DNA of 64,000 nucleotides from Cristatella mucedo (GCA_009760855.2 WPIO01000070.1:1065501-1129500); one strand, 5' to 3'; positions 44,944-55,340 are shown, counted from the first letter of the stretch. Notes: a model not told the origin generated them from the sequence alone. Numbers and translations are program-made.

Positions 44944-45130
44944 GTGGTGAGCCGTAATGGCTCACTAAATAAGGCGGTTACTTTTCACGACCTCGGCCCC
45001 GAGGTCGTGGGTTTGAATCCTGTGGTGGGCGATCCTTTATCGCCACTGCCAGCGGTGGTGATAGCCGTCAAGGCTCTTCTGTTGCTATACAAAAAGAGGC
45101 TGTTAAATCAGCTTGTATTTATTTACCGAA
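44944..45130 (+). mobile_element. SINE T2, intact reference copy
   Basis: GGTGAGCCGTAATGGCTCAC head, GTCGTGGGTTTGAATCC B box, GTGGGCGATCCTTTATCGCC block, GGTGGTGATAGCCGT middle, CTATACAAAAAGAGGC, and tail GCTGTTAAATCAGC (a small stem) followed by TATTTATTTA. It shows the uninterrupted structure broken in the copy at 48342. Confidence 0.8.
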
Positions 45131-45235
45131 GCCTTGGCTAGACCATAATGCATTGGCCACATGCTGTTTCCACTTCCATACCTCAATACTCACTTCTGCA
45201 AATGACTACTCAGAAGCATTCCTGCCTGTTCAATA

Positions 45236-45558
45236 ATAAGATGACAGCTGGTGCAAAACTCTGAAGCAAGGCTCATCTGTCATTAATGTTGCAGTTGCCG
45301 CATTTATGACAGCATTTAGTGAATCCCTGCGATTCGTCCTTTATGTGCTGATGCATGCTGACACTGTTGCATGCTGCCACTAATCACACTTGCATGCTGA
45401 CCCTGTGCATGTCACCCCTAACCATGTTGTTCTTGTTTCTTATTGAGCACGCTACCACTAACCATTCGATCGTGCTTCCTTTACTGCAAATGTAAAACGC
45501 CTAGAAAGAGATTGAGTTCACGGAGGGCGCTTTATCAAATGTATTATTATTATTATTA
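45236..45558 (+). mobile_element. LINE-A 3' end with internal deletion
   Basis: Begins in the C-terminal domain (AAACTCTGAAGCAAGGCTC) and jumps near 45302 directly to the 3' UTR, losing about 330 bases. Stem and (ATT)n tail are intact. Confidence 0.75.
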
Positions 45559-46075
45559 AAAAGCTTTTCACCGACGTGTACTGGCTCTCAATCAAGTAGA
45601 ACAGTCGTTCTCAACCTGTGGGTCGCAAACCCCTTGGGAGTCGAACGATCCTTTCACATGGGTCGCCTAAGACCATTGTAGAACATGCATTTCCACATTT
45701 TGCACACAATACTTATACGGTTGGAGGTCACCACAACACTAGGAACTGCATTAAAGGGTCTCGGCATTAGGAAAGCTGAGAACAACTGATGTAGAACATC
45801 GAATTTACGGTTTGTCATTCACTTTTAGGTCTCATCATTTTTGTTTCCCAACCTATCTATCAGAACTACTTCCCAAACAAGCTAGGCATCGTATTGCAAC
45901 TTTTCTGAATATAGTCAAATAGCCAACCTAAAATCCTTCGGAAATAGTGCATTCACTTCGTATGCACCCAAAAGTCTTGAACTCACTACTGTGGACTGAC
46001 GACACGGCATTGACCCCTGACCCATGAATTGACGACGTTTAAAATGAAGCTGAAAACGACCCATTCCTCACACCG
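45559..46075 (+). mobile_element. LINE-A C-terminal fragment interrupted by a hAT element
   Basis: Coding words run CTGGCTCTCAATCAAG, then a 187-bp hAT insert (45602-45788), then ACATCGAATTTACGGTTTGTC and on through LINE-A to about 46075. Confidence 0.75.
45602..45788 (+). mobile_element. Non-autonomous hAT element, SPIN/Charlie-like
   Basis: Starts CAGTCGTTCTCAACCTGTGG and ends in the inverted form GAGAACAACTG. Internal words (GGTCGC, CGAACGATCC, TTTCACATGGGTCGCC, GTCACCACAACA, GGTCTCGGCATTAGG) match the hAT MITE pattern known from SPIN and opossum-Charlie type elements. The flanks AAGTAGAA and ATGTAGAA form an 8-bp target duplication with one mismatch. No transposase. Confidence 0.85.
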
Positions 46076-46194
46076 CATGAATTGTCGTGTGTGTGTGTGT
46101 GTGCGCGCGCGCGTGCGCGCTTTTTGTGTGTATGTGTACTTACGCTTGCCTTGGCGGGCTACAGAAAAAGCCAATAGGCCAGTTTAATTCCAAA

Positions 46195-46640
46195 GGTTTG
46201 ATCACGTGTCTCTTTTACTCAAGGAGTTTCGGTGGTTTCCTGTTGATCAACGAATGCAGAGCAAAGTTCTTGTGCTGACTCACAAGGCCCGCCAAGGCTT
46301 GGCTCCTTCGTACCTAGCTGAACCGCTGCACCAGTTCAAGAATCGTCGGTACGTCCTCGGGCCGTCTACGGACAACTACAGACCACGACACATCCTTTCC
46401 AGCCGTCCCGAGCTGCTACTTCCAAGCTACTCATCACCTGAACTGCCCACCAGACTCGGCTATGCTTCTCACTTTCTCTTTGTTGCGTGAGATGAAGTCT
46501 GTCGGCTACCAAATGTGCACCAAAAGCCGATTAGGCTTCAGGTGCGCTATAAAAAGCTCTCATGAGTAACACCCACTTAGTCATTGATGACTTTGTGGAG
46601 GAGTCGCAGACGGGAGATACATCAATTTACATTACATTAC
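46195..46640 (+). mobile_element. LINE-B C-terminus and 3' UTR with tail
   Basis: Encodes HVSLLLKEFRWFPVDQRMQS with frame breaks, then the LINE-B 3' UTR and TTTACATTACATTAC. Confidence 0.8.
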
Positions 46641-47850
46641 GCGAGCTGACACTGTGGACGTTATCGCTAAACAATTGGCAGGCTTCCGTACCAGCGCATG
46701 GCAAGTACCTAAATAGTGATTCAGTTCTCTTGGTAACTGTACAAATACTGTTTGAATAATTTATTGATTTGTACAGGCAGCTACATGTATTCGTATCCAC
46801 GCTTTCCTGTTATGCGCCCACCCATGTCGCTGTAGTCGCGCCGGCCCACGTCGCCATAGTCTGTATGAGATTGTTCAGGCTAAACAGCTGACTTACACAA
46901 CTTATCGGCCAATTCAGGCATTGCCGTTGGTATTCTATTACATTGTCACAATCATTATCGCTATTATGTAAAGATGGATAGGTTATCGGTCATTGGCCAT
47001 AGGAGCAGCTTGCAGTGTCCCATCATGCCCCACCATGCCCATGCAAGTTGTCAATTATCAGAAGCTAGTCTCGCGCTCTCGTTGTAACATTTTCATGCCA
47101 CCTCTAATTCTATGCAACGTCTAAATTTTTCACTGTCGTCTGCATTGATGTTATGAGTGTAATCCTTTTTTGCTTCTCGAAAGGCAATTTTAGCGCCTAC
47201 TGCACAGCAGTCGCAACCGTGGAGAGCGCGGCTTTTGGGTAAATGAATTCGAGCTTCGTTACGAAGAACGGGAACTCATTTATTCCGATAATTACGTTAG
47301 ATTATAGAGCCCTGGGAGAACGCTGCGAGGGGCGCTTCTACATTCCTCAGTAGACGGCCAGCTGTCGAGTGGCGTGGCAGGCACTTAATAAATCCTAATG
47401 CCAGTGCCGCACCGCATGCATTCTGACAGTAGGTTTCCTTGAAGTGCAGAGGCGGCCGTGGCTCCGGCGTCCGGAAGACTCTTTCACACGAAGGCGTTTA
47501 GGACTGCGAGATTAACTTCCAACGTGCGGAGGATTTATCGTTTACTTACCTTGCCGGCCTTCCAGGTGAATGTGACTGCAACATAACCAACCAAGTCAAA
47601 GGTGGGGGGGGGGTCCATTAAATTAGAATAAAGTTGAGGCTGCTCGAGTTAGCCGCGATCCAATTGGCTAACTGGGCGGGCGACCGGAAACGAAAGGAAA
47701 GTGCGAATGCCCCGGTGTGGGTTCCGCGTGTCGGCCAGCAGAAGGTCTCGAGAAACTTATCAGCTGCTGCAGACCGCAAGTGACCAAACCCATAACTGGG
47801 CGGCAAAGATGGCGGCGCTCTGCTCAGCTTCCGTCGAAAACTAATGCTTA
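46641..47850. other. Intergenic, mostly unassigned
   Basis: A degraded SINE/LINE-A stem-type tail lies at about 46690-46768. An AAGATGGCGGCGC word at 47805-47817 is a good start context and YY1-like site, but opens only a short frame. Confidence 0.35.
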
Positions 47851-47851
47851 T

Positions 47852-47996
47852 AGTATAATTCATTTGCATAGCGCCCCAAGATAAATTAGTCTATATTCAG
47901 GCGCTTCACATATGCCTCAGGGCCCGAGCCCACGACCTCGGCCAGACTTCGGTCGGGGCGAGCACCTTAACCGCTGGATCAAACCGGCTCGGCATT
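47852..47996 (-). mobile_element. SINE T1
   Basis: Minus strand: tRNA-like head with GCGGTTAAGGTGCTCGCCCC, B-box GTGGGCTCGGGCCC, GAAGCGCCTGAAT stem and GGGGCGCTATGCAAATGAAT tail. Confidence 0.75.
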
Positions 47997-48341
47997 CGAG
48001 AGGCGATGGGCTACAGTGAAGGAAAAGTAAATGCAACTTAGATCAACGACTAACAGCGAATGAATGCCATTTAGCGATAGGAAAAACATAATTACTCACC
48101 TTTTGCCTTTCTTAAGTAATTAGACAGAAAAATAAAAACGCGACTGCCAAAGTTGAACGACGTCGGCCTGGTCCAATCATACTCGAGAAACTTTCCCGCA
48201 TTCTCACGACGAGGCCCGGCAAGGATTAGCCAACTAGGGACGCAGGCCTTTCGTCAAAAGCCTGCGAAAAAGCCGCTAGAAGCAGCTAATTCTCAACCCA
48301 TGCCATTGCGTTACGATAGCGAAAGAAGGATATGCACAGGG

Positions 48342-48487
48342 ACGGTGAGCCGTGATGGCACACTGGGTAAGGCGGTTGCTTTCACGGCCTCGGTCCCGAG
48401 GTCGTGGGTTCGATTCCTGCGGTGGGGCGATCTTCTATCGCCACTGCAAGCGGTGGTGATAGCCGTAAAGGCTCTTCTGTCGCTTCT
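48342..48487 (+). mobile_element. SINE T2, 5' part of interrupted copy
   Basis: Matches the reference T2 from its start through GGCTCTTCTGTCGCT, then breaks where the reference continues ATACAAAAAG. A LINE-A segment follows and the SINE resumes at 48985. Confidence 0.8.
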
Positions 48488-48984
48488 CAGTGGGAGACTC
48501 CAGAGTGTTGACGTGAATGGACAAAGATCATCTGAAGTACCTCTAAAATATGGAGTACCTCAGGGCTCTGTGCTAGGTCCGGTCCTTTTCACCGTTTATA
48601 CTCTCCCTCTCGCTGATGTGATTGCCAAGCACAATCTAGGCTTTCACTTCTATGCGGATGACACTCAGTTGTACCTTTGCTTTGATCCCTCCCAGCCTTC
48701 GAGCACCTCAAATTCTCTCAACTCACTTGCTGCATGCATTGATGACATCCGATCATGGATGGCAGCAAATTTTCTAAAACTAAACGATGATAAAACCAAC
48801 TTACTAGTTATGGGCAAACCTAGTGTTATTCAGAAATTGGAAAGGCTGACTTTCAAAATTGGCTCTGCCAGCATATCTCCAGTTGAATCAGCTCGAAATC
48901 TAGGTGTCATATTCCAAAGCGACCTCTCGTTAGACGACCACATCAGCTCCACAGTCAAATCAGCCTATTTTCAGCTTCATAACC
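48488..48984 (+). mobile_element. LINE-A internal RT segment inside a SINE
   Basis: About 497 bases of LINE-A from LSGRLQSVDVNG through [24 protein letters not shown] and SLDDHISSTVKSAYFQLHN, open throughout. It has neither 5' nor 3' LINE end and no tail. Closely matches the copy at 20292-21796. Confidence 0.85.
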
Positions 48985-49035
48985 TATACAAAAAGAGGCT
49001 GTTTAATCAGCTAGGATTTATTTATTATTTATTTA
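48985..49035 (+). mobile_element. SINE T2, 3' part of interrupted copy
   Basis: CTATACAAAAAGAGGCTG, then TTTAATCAGCTAGG and a TTTATTTATT tail: the exact remainder of the SINE begun at 48342. Confidence 0.8.
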
Positions 49036-49458
49036 TGACGTTTCGGAAAAAGTGATGCAATTATATGACGCCGGAGGTCGGATGCTTTCGGTAGCACGCA
49101 GCCTCTCGAGTGCTATTTCCGCCAGCCCTTGGTTTCGGCGCCGCTTAGCGCCCCTGCCGGCGAGACGGCGTAACTGAGCAAAGAAGCACTAGCGCAGCTG
49201 TAGCATTCATTTAGATGAGCTAAATCTTTCGCGCTTACAGCGAGCCCAGTTTTCCCTCCGCCGCGCACGCTCGCTGTAACGCCGCGCTCGCGCTTCCATC
49301 GCGGACCTCTTTCTCGACGTTAGTCTTTTTCGAGACGGTCAGATTGGCCTTTGCACTTTATGACGATTCGCGCTCTCGGATTGTCTCCCCCCCCCCAAAG
49401 TGTGGATGCGCTCCCTCGTACGAGCTTGGCGGGATAAATCCCAAATTGTTAGGGTCGT

Positions 49459-49459
49459 G

Positions 49460-49493
<34 letters not shown>

Positions 49494-49532
49494 ACTTGTT
49501 ACAAGGCACTCAGAGAACTCAATCTCTTTGCT
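49459..49532 (-). mobile_element. LINE-A 3' tail
   Basis: A long (AAT)n run (minus-strand ATT tail) followed by the terminal stem in reverse. Its truncated end abuts SINE T2 at 49533. Confidence 0.7.
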
Positions 49533-49715
49533 GGGGCCGTGACAGCCCAGAAGGTAGGGCGCTCGCTCTTCGCGACCCCGAGTTCGTGGGCACGAATCCT
49601 GCAGTGGGCGATGCTTCATTGCCAACTGCGAGCGGCGGCGATAGCCGTTCTGCTAGTTCCTCTGCCGCTAGGCAAATGAGGCTGTTAAACCAGCTATTAT
49701 TTAATAAATTGATAC
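49533..49715 (+). mobile_element. SINE T2
   Basis: tRNA-like head AGCCCAGAAGGTAGGGCGCT, GTTCGTGGGCACGAATCC B box, GCAGTGGGCGAT block, GGCGATAGCCGTT middle and AATGAGGCTGTTAAACCAGC tail. Confidence 0.75.
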
Positions 49716-50772
49716 AGTTATATCCTACACAGACCCCCTACTCCTCACACCAGCAGGAGAACGCTGAGCGACACGCGCTGCTGCCGAGTCGCCAAAGTTC
49801 GCGAGCTTCCGGTCCGTTTGCAGGCAGCACGCCGCTGCTCTCCACGCCCGCCCTTTTGCGTTGAGGCGAGACCTGCATCTCCCGCTCCCACGCGCTCAGA
49901 GTTCCCACTTAAATCCTCCTTTTTTTAAATTCTCATTTCCTGCGTATCTGCTCGAACGTCGGCAAACTTCGGCACCTCACTAAGCCGCCGCGTCCACTGC
50001 CTAAAGCCGAAACTTCGGCACAACGGAAATGCCAGCTCGAGGTGCCTCCGCCGTCGTCCGGGCGCAGCGAGCTGCGCACGCGCGGCGGAAGCTGGCCGTG
50101 CCGCGTGCGCGCCCGCCGCAAAGAGGCCGCCTCAGGCCGCCTCGCGTGTGCGCGCCCGCGCGGCGCTGGAAAAAGTCCTGCCGCAGACCGGCCCGAGGCT
50201 TTCCAGCCATTCGATTATGGCGGACGGCGCGACGAACGGCGACTCGGAGCTCGATGCGATGCGCGATTACGAGCAGCGATGACGAGCGGAAACGCTCTCT
50301 AGCGCACGCTCTCTAGCGCCGAGAGTCCGACTTTCGGGCTCGACGGGTGGAACGCAGCGGCGGCGCACAAGAGGCTCGCTTAACCGCGGCGGCAAGCGCC
50401 ACGCCCGCGCTCGAAGCTTTCTGGGGCGGGAGCTTTCTGGGGTGGGAGCACAGGCTGACCGCCGCGCGAGCTCCGTGCTGACTTCGGCGGAGAAGTGGCC
50501 GGGGAGTGGCTATGCGTAGCGGTGGCAACGGCTCAGAGGCGGAGCTCAGAGGCGGCGCTCGCCGTCGGGATTACAAATAACTTCTCTGGCACCACACCCA
50601 GAAGCGCAAGCCGATCCCGGGACCGCGGATTATCTCTTTGGCAACAGGATGATTGGATTCGGAAATTCGTGCGTGCGAGACAGGGATACGGGTAGCGGTC
50701 GACGCCGGAAGTCGGTCCGGCCAGCTGGCCGCCGGAGCAGTGTCTCGGCCTTAGACAAGTTAAGCAGTGACT

Positions 50773-50936
50773 GGTGAGTTGATTCAAACAGCCCCATTTA
50801 TGAAGTGGCAGATGAGCCTTAATGGCGATCGCCTCCGCTTGCAGAGGGCAATATATGATCGCCCACTACAGGCCTCGAACCCGCGACCTGGGCCTGTGAA
50901 GAGCGATCACCTTACCCTCCCTCCCCGGCCAAGACG
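50773..50936 (-). mobile_element. SINE T2
   Basis: Minus strand: tRNA-like head AGGGTAAGGTGATCGCTCTT, CGCGGGTTCGAGGCC B box, TAGTGGGCGATC block, then AAATGGGGCTGTTTGAATCA tail. Confidence 0.75.
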
Positions 50937-52321
50937 CACGGGCATCAAAGCGATCCTTCGAAGGCGGCGGCACGACCTCGACGGAGGCTGCACTGGCGGC
51001 CTGCGTCACGCCAGAGGGCGCCCGAGGGCTGTCGAGCGCGGCAGTCGCTCCTTGCTATGCAGATCCCGGGGGGAGGAGGTAACTCGGGCTGCGGCGCGAG
51101 CGTCGCTCGCGAAGCACAGGATTGTGCAGCGGCAGTGCCACGACGACTACATCCACCGCAGGGAAGGGGCCGCGGCCGGCGGCGGCGGGGAGGTAGAGGT
51201 GGCGAGCGTGGGTTCGGCGGCGGCAAGGTGGAGGCGGCGGCGGCGAGGTAGAGGCGGCGGCTTACGAGCGAACGCCCGCTGCACTTCGCGCGATCGGCGT
51301 CGAGCGCGCGGCAGCGCTCACCGCTCACCGGTTCGTCGCAAGAGTCACGATCCTCCGAAGCTCCGCTCAGTAGCAGTACCGACTGCAGCCGAGCCGGACT
51401 CGCTGGCCGCAATGCGCCGCCGAGACTCCGCGCGGAGCGAGCGGGAGTTTCATTGGGCCTCCGGGCGGCCATAATTAATCTTCGGGCTGTCGGACGTAGA
51501 GCAGAGCGGCGGCATTAAGCCGGACGAATTTAAACCTTCCACGATTGCTTTTATCGCCCGCCGCCTCACTATCTGATTCGTGTGCGGCCAGTTCGCAGAT
51601 TCCCGTAGACGGGGACTCTCGCGGAACGCTTCGACGGTTTTTTGGTGGAGTCTTCCGCCAGTCGTTTCGAAGCGCTGAAGAGGGCGTGCCCTTGACGGCG
51701 TCTACGATGGGCCGCTTGCCAAGTCTTGCCCGAGTCTGGGTCGAAAAGTAGAACGCGGTTTGGCAACTGAGCCTTCGTTAAGTCTTCCTTAAGTCTTGGA
51801 CCGTCGCCGCCCCTCCGCCCTCGTATTGGTGACGTATACACCGAAGAGTCGAGTAGGTAGGAAGCAAGACTCGCCTCGTGATCCCGACTTTGCCACACTA
51901 GGGGCCATGGTCTCCCTGCTTCTAATGGGATCACGTTTGTTAATGCAGTACACAGAGCATCCATCGAGAGTAAGGTCGCGTAAATCGCAGAGATCAGGGG
52001 GGCGGAGCGTGGCGGAGCCTGTCGGCTCGAGCTCAGCGTCGGCGGCTGCAGTGATTGGCGACGACCGCTGACTTCTCTGACCTCTACTGACCTCTATCTG
52101 ACCTATCTACGGGAGGGGCTCGTACGGTTACAAGAGGGAAGGCAAACTGGCTTCGAATATTCTTACAACGATAGAAGGATGCAAAACCGGAAGCACGACC
52201 TAAAAGAAACCGACCGAGAACGAGTGGCGGTGCAACGGGGATGGCCTACATCTATACCTATTTCCTACATCTATTTTTATTTCCTACATCATATTTCATC
52301 TACGCCTATTTCCTACATCCC

Positions 52322-52390
52322 TAACCAAGCAATTTCAGTCGCCACATAGCGCCACTTCTCGCCAACCTGCACTGGCTCCCCATCAAGCAG
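52322..52390 (+). mobile_element. LINE-A scrap
   Basis: TCGCCACATAGCGCCACTTC then CTCGCCAACCTGCACTGGCT, the HITPLLADLHW coding block only. Confidence 0.55.
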
Positions 52391-52487
52391 ACTACGCGGC
52401 TCGGGAATTTACTGCTCCGAGTTCAGTTCGTCTTGCTCCGGGCCTACCCGTCTGAGGTATAGCATGACGGCGGTGTAACACACATAA

Positions 52488-52625
52488 TACAGTGGTACCT
52501 CGGCTTACGAGTTTAATTCGCTCCGTGCCGGAGCTACTCGTGTGTCAAATAAATTTTTCCCGTTGAAATGAATTGAAATGTCTTGAAATGTCATTAATCC
52601 GTTCCGGTGCCCCCAAAAATACTGC
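52488..52625 (+). mobile_element. pogo/Tigger-like terminal sequence
   Basis: TA then CAGTGGTACCTCGGCTTACG, followed by AATTCGCTCCGTGCC and TTAATCCGTTCCGG. It resembles the terminal sequence of Tigger/pogo-group DNA transposons, and the leading TA fits their target. The opposite terminus was not found. Confidence 0.5.
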
Positions 52626-53125
52626 ATTTTTTGCCACATGTTTTTAAATAAAGTGTATACTTATAAATGACGAATATTGTTTTTTTAAAACAATATAGTA
52701 GAATGTCTTGCAGTAAATGGGTTTTATTAATCCTATTGTACAGGAGTAACTTGGAGATCAGACGACTTGAAGATGCTAATAGAGTTAGAGGAGAAAGACT
52801 GAAATGGGTATCTGAATCCTATTCGCCGATGTTCGCCCTTTTTGTCCTTGCTTTCACTTAGTCGGCGCCACGGATGCGCCACGATTGTTTTCAGTCATGC
52901 AATAAACTCTCACACGGTGATATTGCTTAAATCGAGTACAGTACGTACTTGGCTGTTCCTGCCGTAGTCGGACTTAACATCGGAGTCTGGCGATATCGTT
53001 CGTCCAAGCACCACGATGGCTCGCTCGAGTCTGTCTGGGAGCGAACCAACAGGCCTGCGCTTGGCGTCACACCCGGGTCGTAGGGCAGCGTCTTGCAACG
53101 GAACGTCGTTCGCTGCTCCTGGGGT
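52626..53125. other. Unassigned, possibly interior of the DNA transposon
   Basis: A 64-codon plus-strand frame (52667-52861) has no recognised motif. Confidence 0.3.
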
Positions 53126-53129
53126 CGGC

Positions 53130-53195
53130 GGTCAGGTTAGAGGTCCGCTGGTCGGCTCCAGAGGTCAGGTTAGAGGTCCGCTGGTCGGCTCCAGA
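53130..53195 (+). repeat. 33-bp exact tandem duplication
   Basis: Two identical 33-base units (53130-53162 and 53163-53195), beginning GGTCAGGTTAGAGG. A partial third unit of five bases follows. Confidence 0.9.
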
Positions 53196-53448
53196 GGTCA
53201 GTCTGCCCACTCTCCATGGGACACCATCGAACAAGTCAAGCCCGCTTTGATTACGATGAACAGCCAAGCCGGTCCATGCGCTCGTGAAGAACCGAATAGA
53301 TAGACTTTCGGTATTTACTTATTACTCGAAAGGCTTTCTGTGCGAGTTACAGTTCGTGCAAAACTCTTCTGCTTGACCTTTCGGCGTGAACGGCGCAACT
53401 GCCGCAATGCATCACTCCCCACATTGCACCCATTCACAATAACACCGC

Positions 53449-53500
53449 TTAATAATAATGATCATAAGTTCTTCATATGTAGTGCCCTAAGATAACATTG
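53449..53500 (-). mobile_element. LINE-A tail scrap
   Basis: AATAATAATGATC plus AGTGCCCTAAGATAAC, the reverse of a weakened LINE-A stem. Confidence 0.45.
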
Positions 53501-53985
53501 TCACGAACCTTGGAGATTGCGGCCCAGCCGGATCACGAGCGACTATTGACTTTAGCAGTGAGGCCTGCTACGGCCGGACCTCGTTGACTACAACGGGACA
53601 ACTGCCATCGTCGGAGACACGGCCATTCTGCTTTACAGCAACGAGGATACCTTCGAGAAGCCTGCCGACCCTAACTAAGTACGCAGGCATTTCCAGCGAC
53701 TGTCTGGCTCTTGAGAGTGGAGAGCTGATGCCATGCTGCTGCTGCTGCTACGGGGCGGTCGGGTTCTGGCGGATTCCAGTGAACGAAAGCCGCACCCGTG
53801 ACCTTGATCTTGATCCGTGATCCGCAGCTTGATCGGCAGACTGCAACCGCCTGAAGAGCAGATAATTTACTAACAAAGATGGCGAAAGTAAAACGACCGA
53901 TTTAACCTTCTTACAGCATCTAAACTAGAAACCACAGCTGCAATAGCTTTTGTGGCACTAAGACCATCTATGCAGAACAGGCATG
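53501..53985. other. Unassigned intergenic DNA
   Basis: No exon or named repeat. A short CTG run at 53733-53750. Confidence 0.4.
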
Positions 53986-53989
53986 TTAA

Positions 53990-54360
53990 GCAATGCTTTA
54001 TCATAGCTCGTTTTGCGTCTTGTGCCCAGAATCTGAGAACTTAAGAACAGGCGCCATTGCCGTGGATGCGATCTATATAGAAATGATAAAAGACATTGCA
54101 ACAGCTGAACTTACAGCATGCATTACCCACTATTCACATAGTGCATGTTACAGTAGAATTGTGCGGTCACTAAACAAGCAATAGAGGTTTGGCCTACCAT
54201 TTTCTAAATTATTTGAATAGTGGGTAGTGCATGCTGTAAGTTCAGCTGTTGCAGTGTCTTTTATCATTTCTATATAGATCGCAGGCACCGAAATGGCACC
54301 TGCTCGTAAGTTCTCAGACTCTGGGCACTAGATGCAACATGAGCTATGTTAAAGCATTGC
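53990..54360. repeat. Large inverted repeat, 147-bp arms, 77-bp spacer
   Basis: The left arm 53990-54136 and the reverse complement of 54214-54360 align end to end without gaps, at about 132 of 147 positions by eye. The longest exact stretch is near the spacer. A LINE-A tail begins directly after the right arm. It may be a foldback element, a MITE or a hairpin-RNA locus. Confidence 0.9.
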
Positions 54361-54361
54361 T

Positions 54362-54463
54362 TTTCCCATTTGCAGCAAATGTAAAGCGCCTAGAAAGAGA
54401 TTGAGTACTTCGATGGCGCTTTATCAAGTGTATCATTTTTATTATTATTATTATTATTATCTT
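54362..54463 (+). mobile_element. LINE-A 3' tail
   Basis: CCCATTTGCAGCAAATGTAAAGCGCC, stem, GGCGCTTTATCAAGTG and an (ATT)n tail. No coding part: the element starts almost exactly where the inverted repeat ends. Confidence 0.8.
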
Positions 54464-54483
54464 TGTGGGATGTGGGAATATTC

Positions 54484-54790
54484 GTCTTAGCCCAGGAGGT
54501 AAGGTGATCGCTCTTTACGACTCAGGTCTCGCGTTCGGGTCTTGCAGTGGGCCTCTATTAGCCACAGCAAGCAGCGGCAATAGCCGTTAATACTGCCTCT
54601 AAGGCGGTTGCTTTTCACAACCTCGATCCCAAGGTCGTGGGTTCGAATCCTGTGGTGGGCGATCCTTTATTGCTGCTGCAAGTTGCGGCGATAGCCATAA
54701 AGTCGCTCTACAAAATAGGCTGTTAAATCAGCTAGTATTTTTATTTATGTAAACGAGGCTGTTGAATCAGCTAGTCTTTACCCTTTTAGT
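54484..54790 (+). mobile_element. Compound SINE T2 (two heads, two tails)
   Basis: A first T2 head and middle (54484-54593) breaks at GCCGTTAATACTGCC and a second begins as AAGGCGGTTGCTTTTCAC with its own B box, middle and GGCTGTTAAATCAGC tail. A third tail copy, GGCTGTTGAATCAGC, follows at 54757-54790. Confidence 0.75.
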
Positions 54791-55340
54791 TGAACCCAAC
54801 CTGCCCGTCGTTCGGCAAGCCGTAGACTATACCGAGGGATAGGACGTTCAACATTCGCGACCTGGTGAACATAGCATCAGCGGCTACAGCTCCCTAGGAT
54901 ATTGCTCGCCCGGGGACGAACTAAACAGACGTTGCGGCCACCGTATTAGGTGTCTCCTGATCAAGCGCCAGAAGACGTGTGCACCCCCAGAGTCCCTTCG
55001 GTACGCCACTACGTGGCGTATGACGATTATGAAAATGCACAAGAGCTTTAGCTACAATAAGCTAGTAACGAGTCTGAAGGAAGTCGCATGCTCGGCCAGT
55101 TGTCTTTCTTTGTAATTCAGTTTCGTTCGATGCTGCTGATGCGATGCTGCTTGCGGGATTTCGCGGGTCTCCGTCTCTAGCGTATGGCGTGCCTCAAGCC
55201 CCCCCCCGCAGGACTGTACTTAATGCACGCTTTGTACCACCACCTAAATTTGTAAGGGTTACCTAGAATAACCCACTGTGCTGTCGCATCATCCACTCCT
55301 CGGCTGACTGCCGTCGATTTCTCGCGGTAAATTAAAATAT
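54791..55340. other. Unassigned intergenic DNA
   Basis: No exon or named repeat. A C run at 55199-55207. Confidence 0.4.

Larger units (their letters stand above)
49040..52075. promoter_or_regulatory. GC- and CpG-rich block, candidate promoter region
   Basis: Base composition rises sharply, peaking at 49980-51480, with abundant CG dinucleotides, GGCGG runs and few repeats. An ATGGCGGACGGC in good start context at 50217 opens a 21-codon frame ending in TGA, with no GT donor inside it. Overlapping open frames on both strands are composition effects. It could be the promoter/first-exon region of the minus-strand tetraspanin, or of an unrecognised gene. The SINE and LINE inserts near 49.5 and 50.8 kb are excluded from this reading. 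Confidence 0.45.

Noticed and set aside
50767-51474. 235-codon plus-strand frame in the GC-rich block
   Set aside because: Arginine-rich, mirrored by a long minus-strand frame, and starting inside a SINE T2. This is expected from GC-rich composition rather than a gene.
53990-54360. CRISPR or prokaryotic attachment structure
   Set aside because: It is a single inverted pair, not spaced direct repeats, in an animal genome context.
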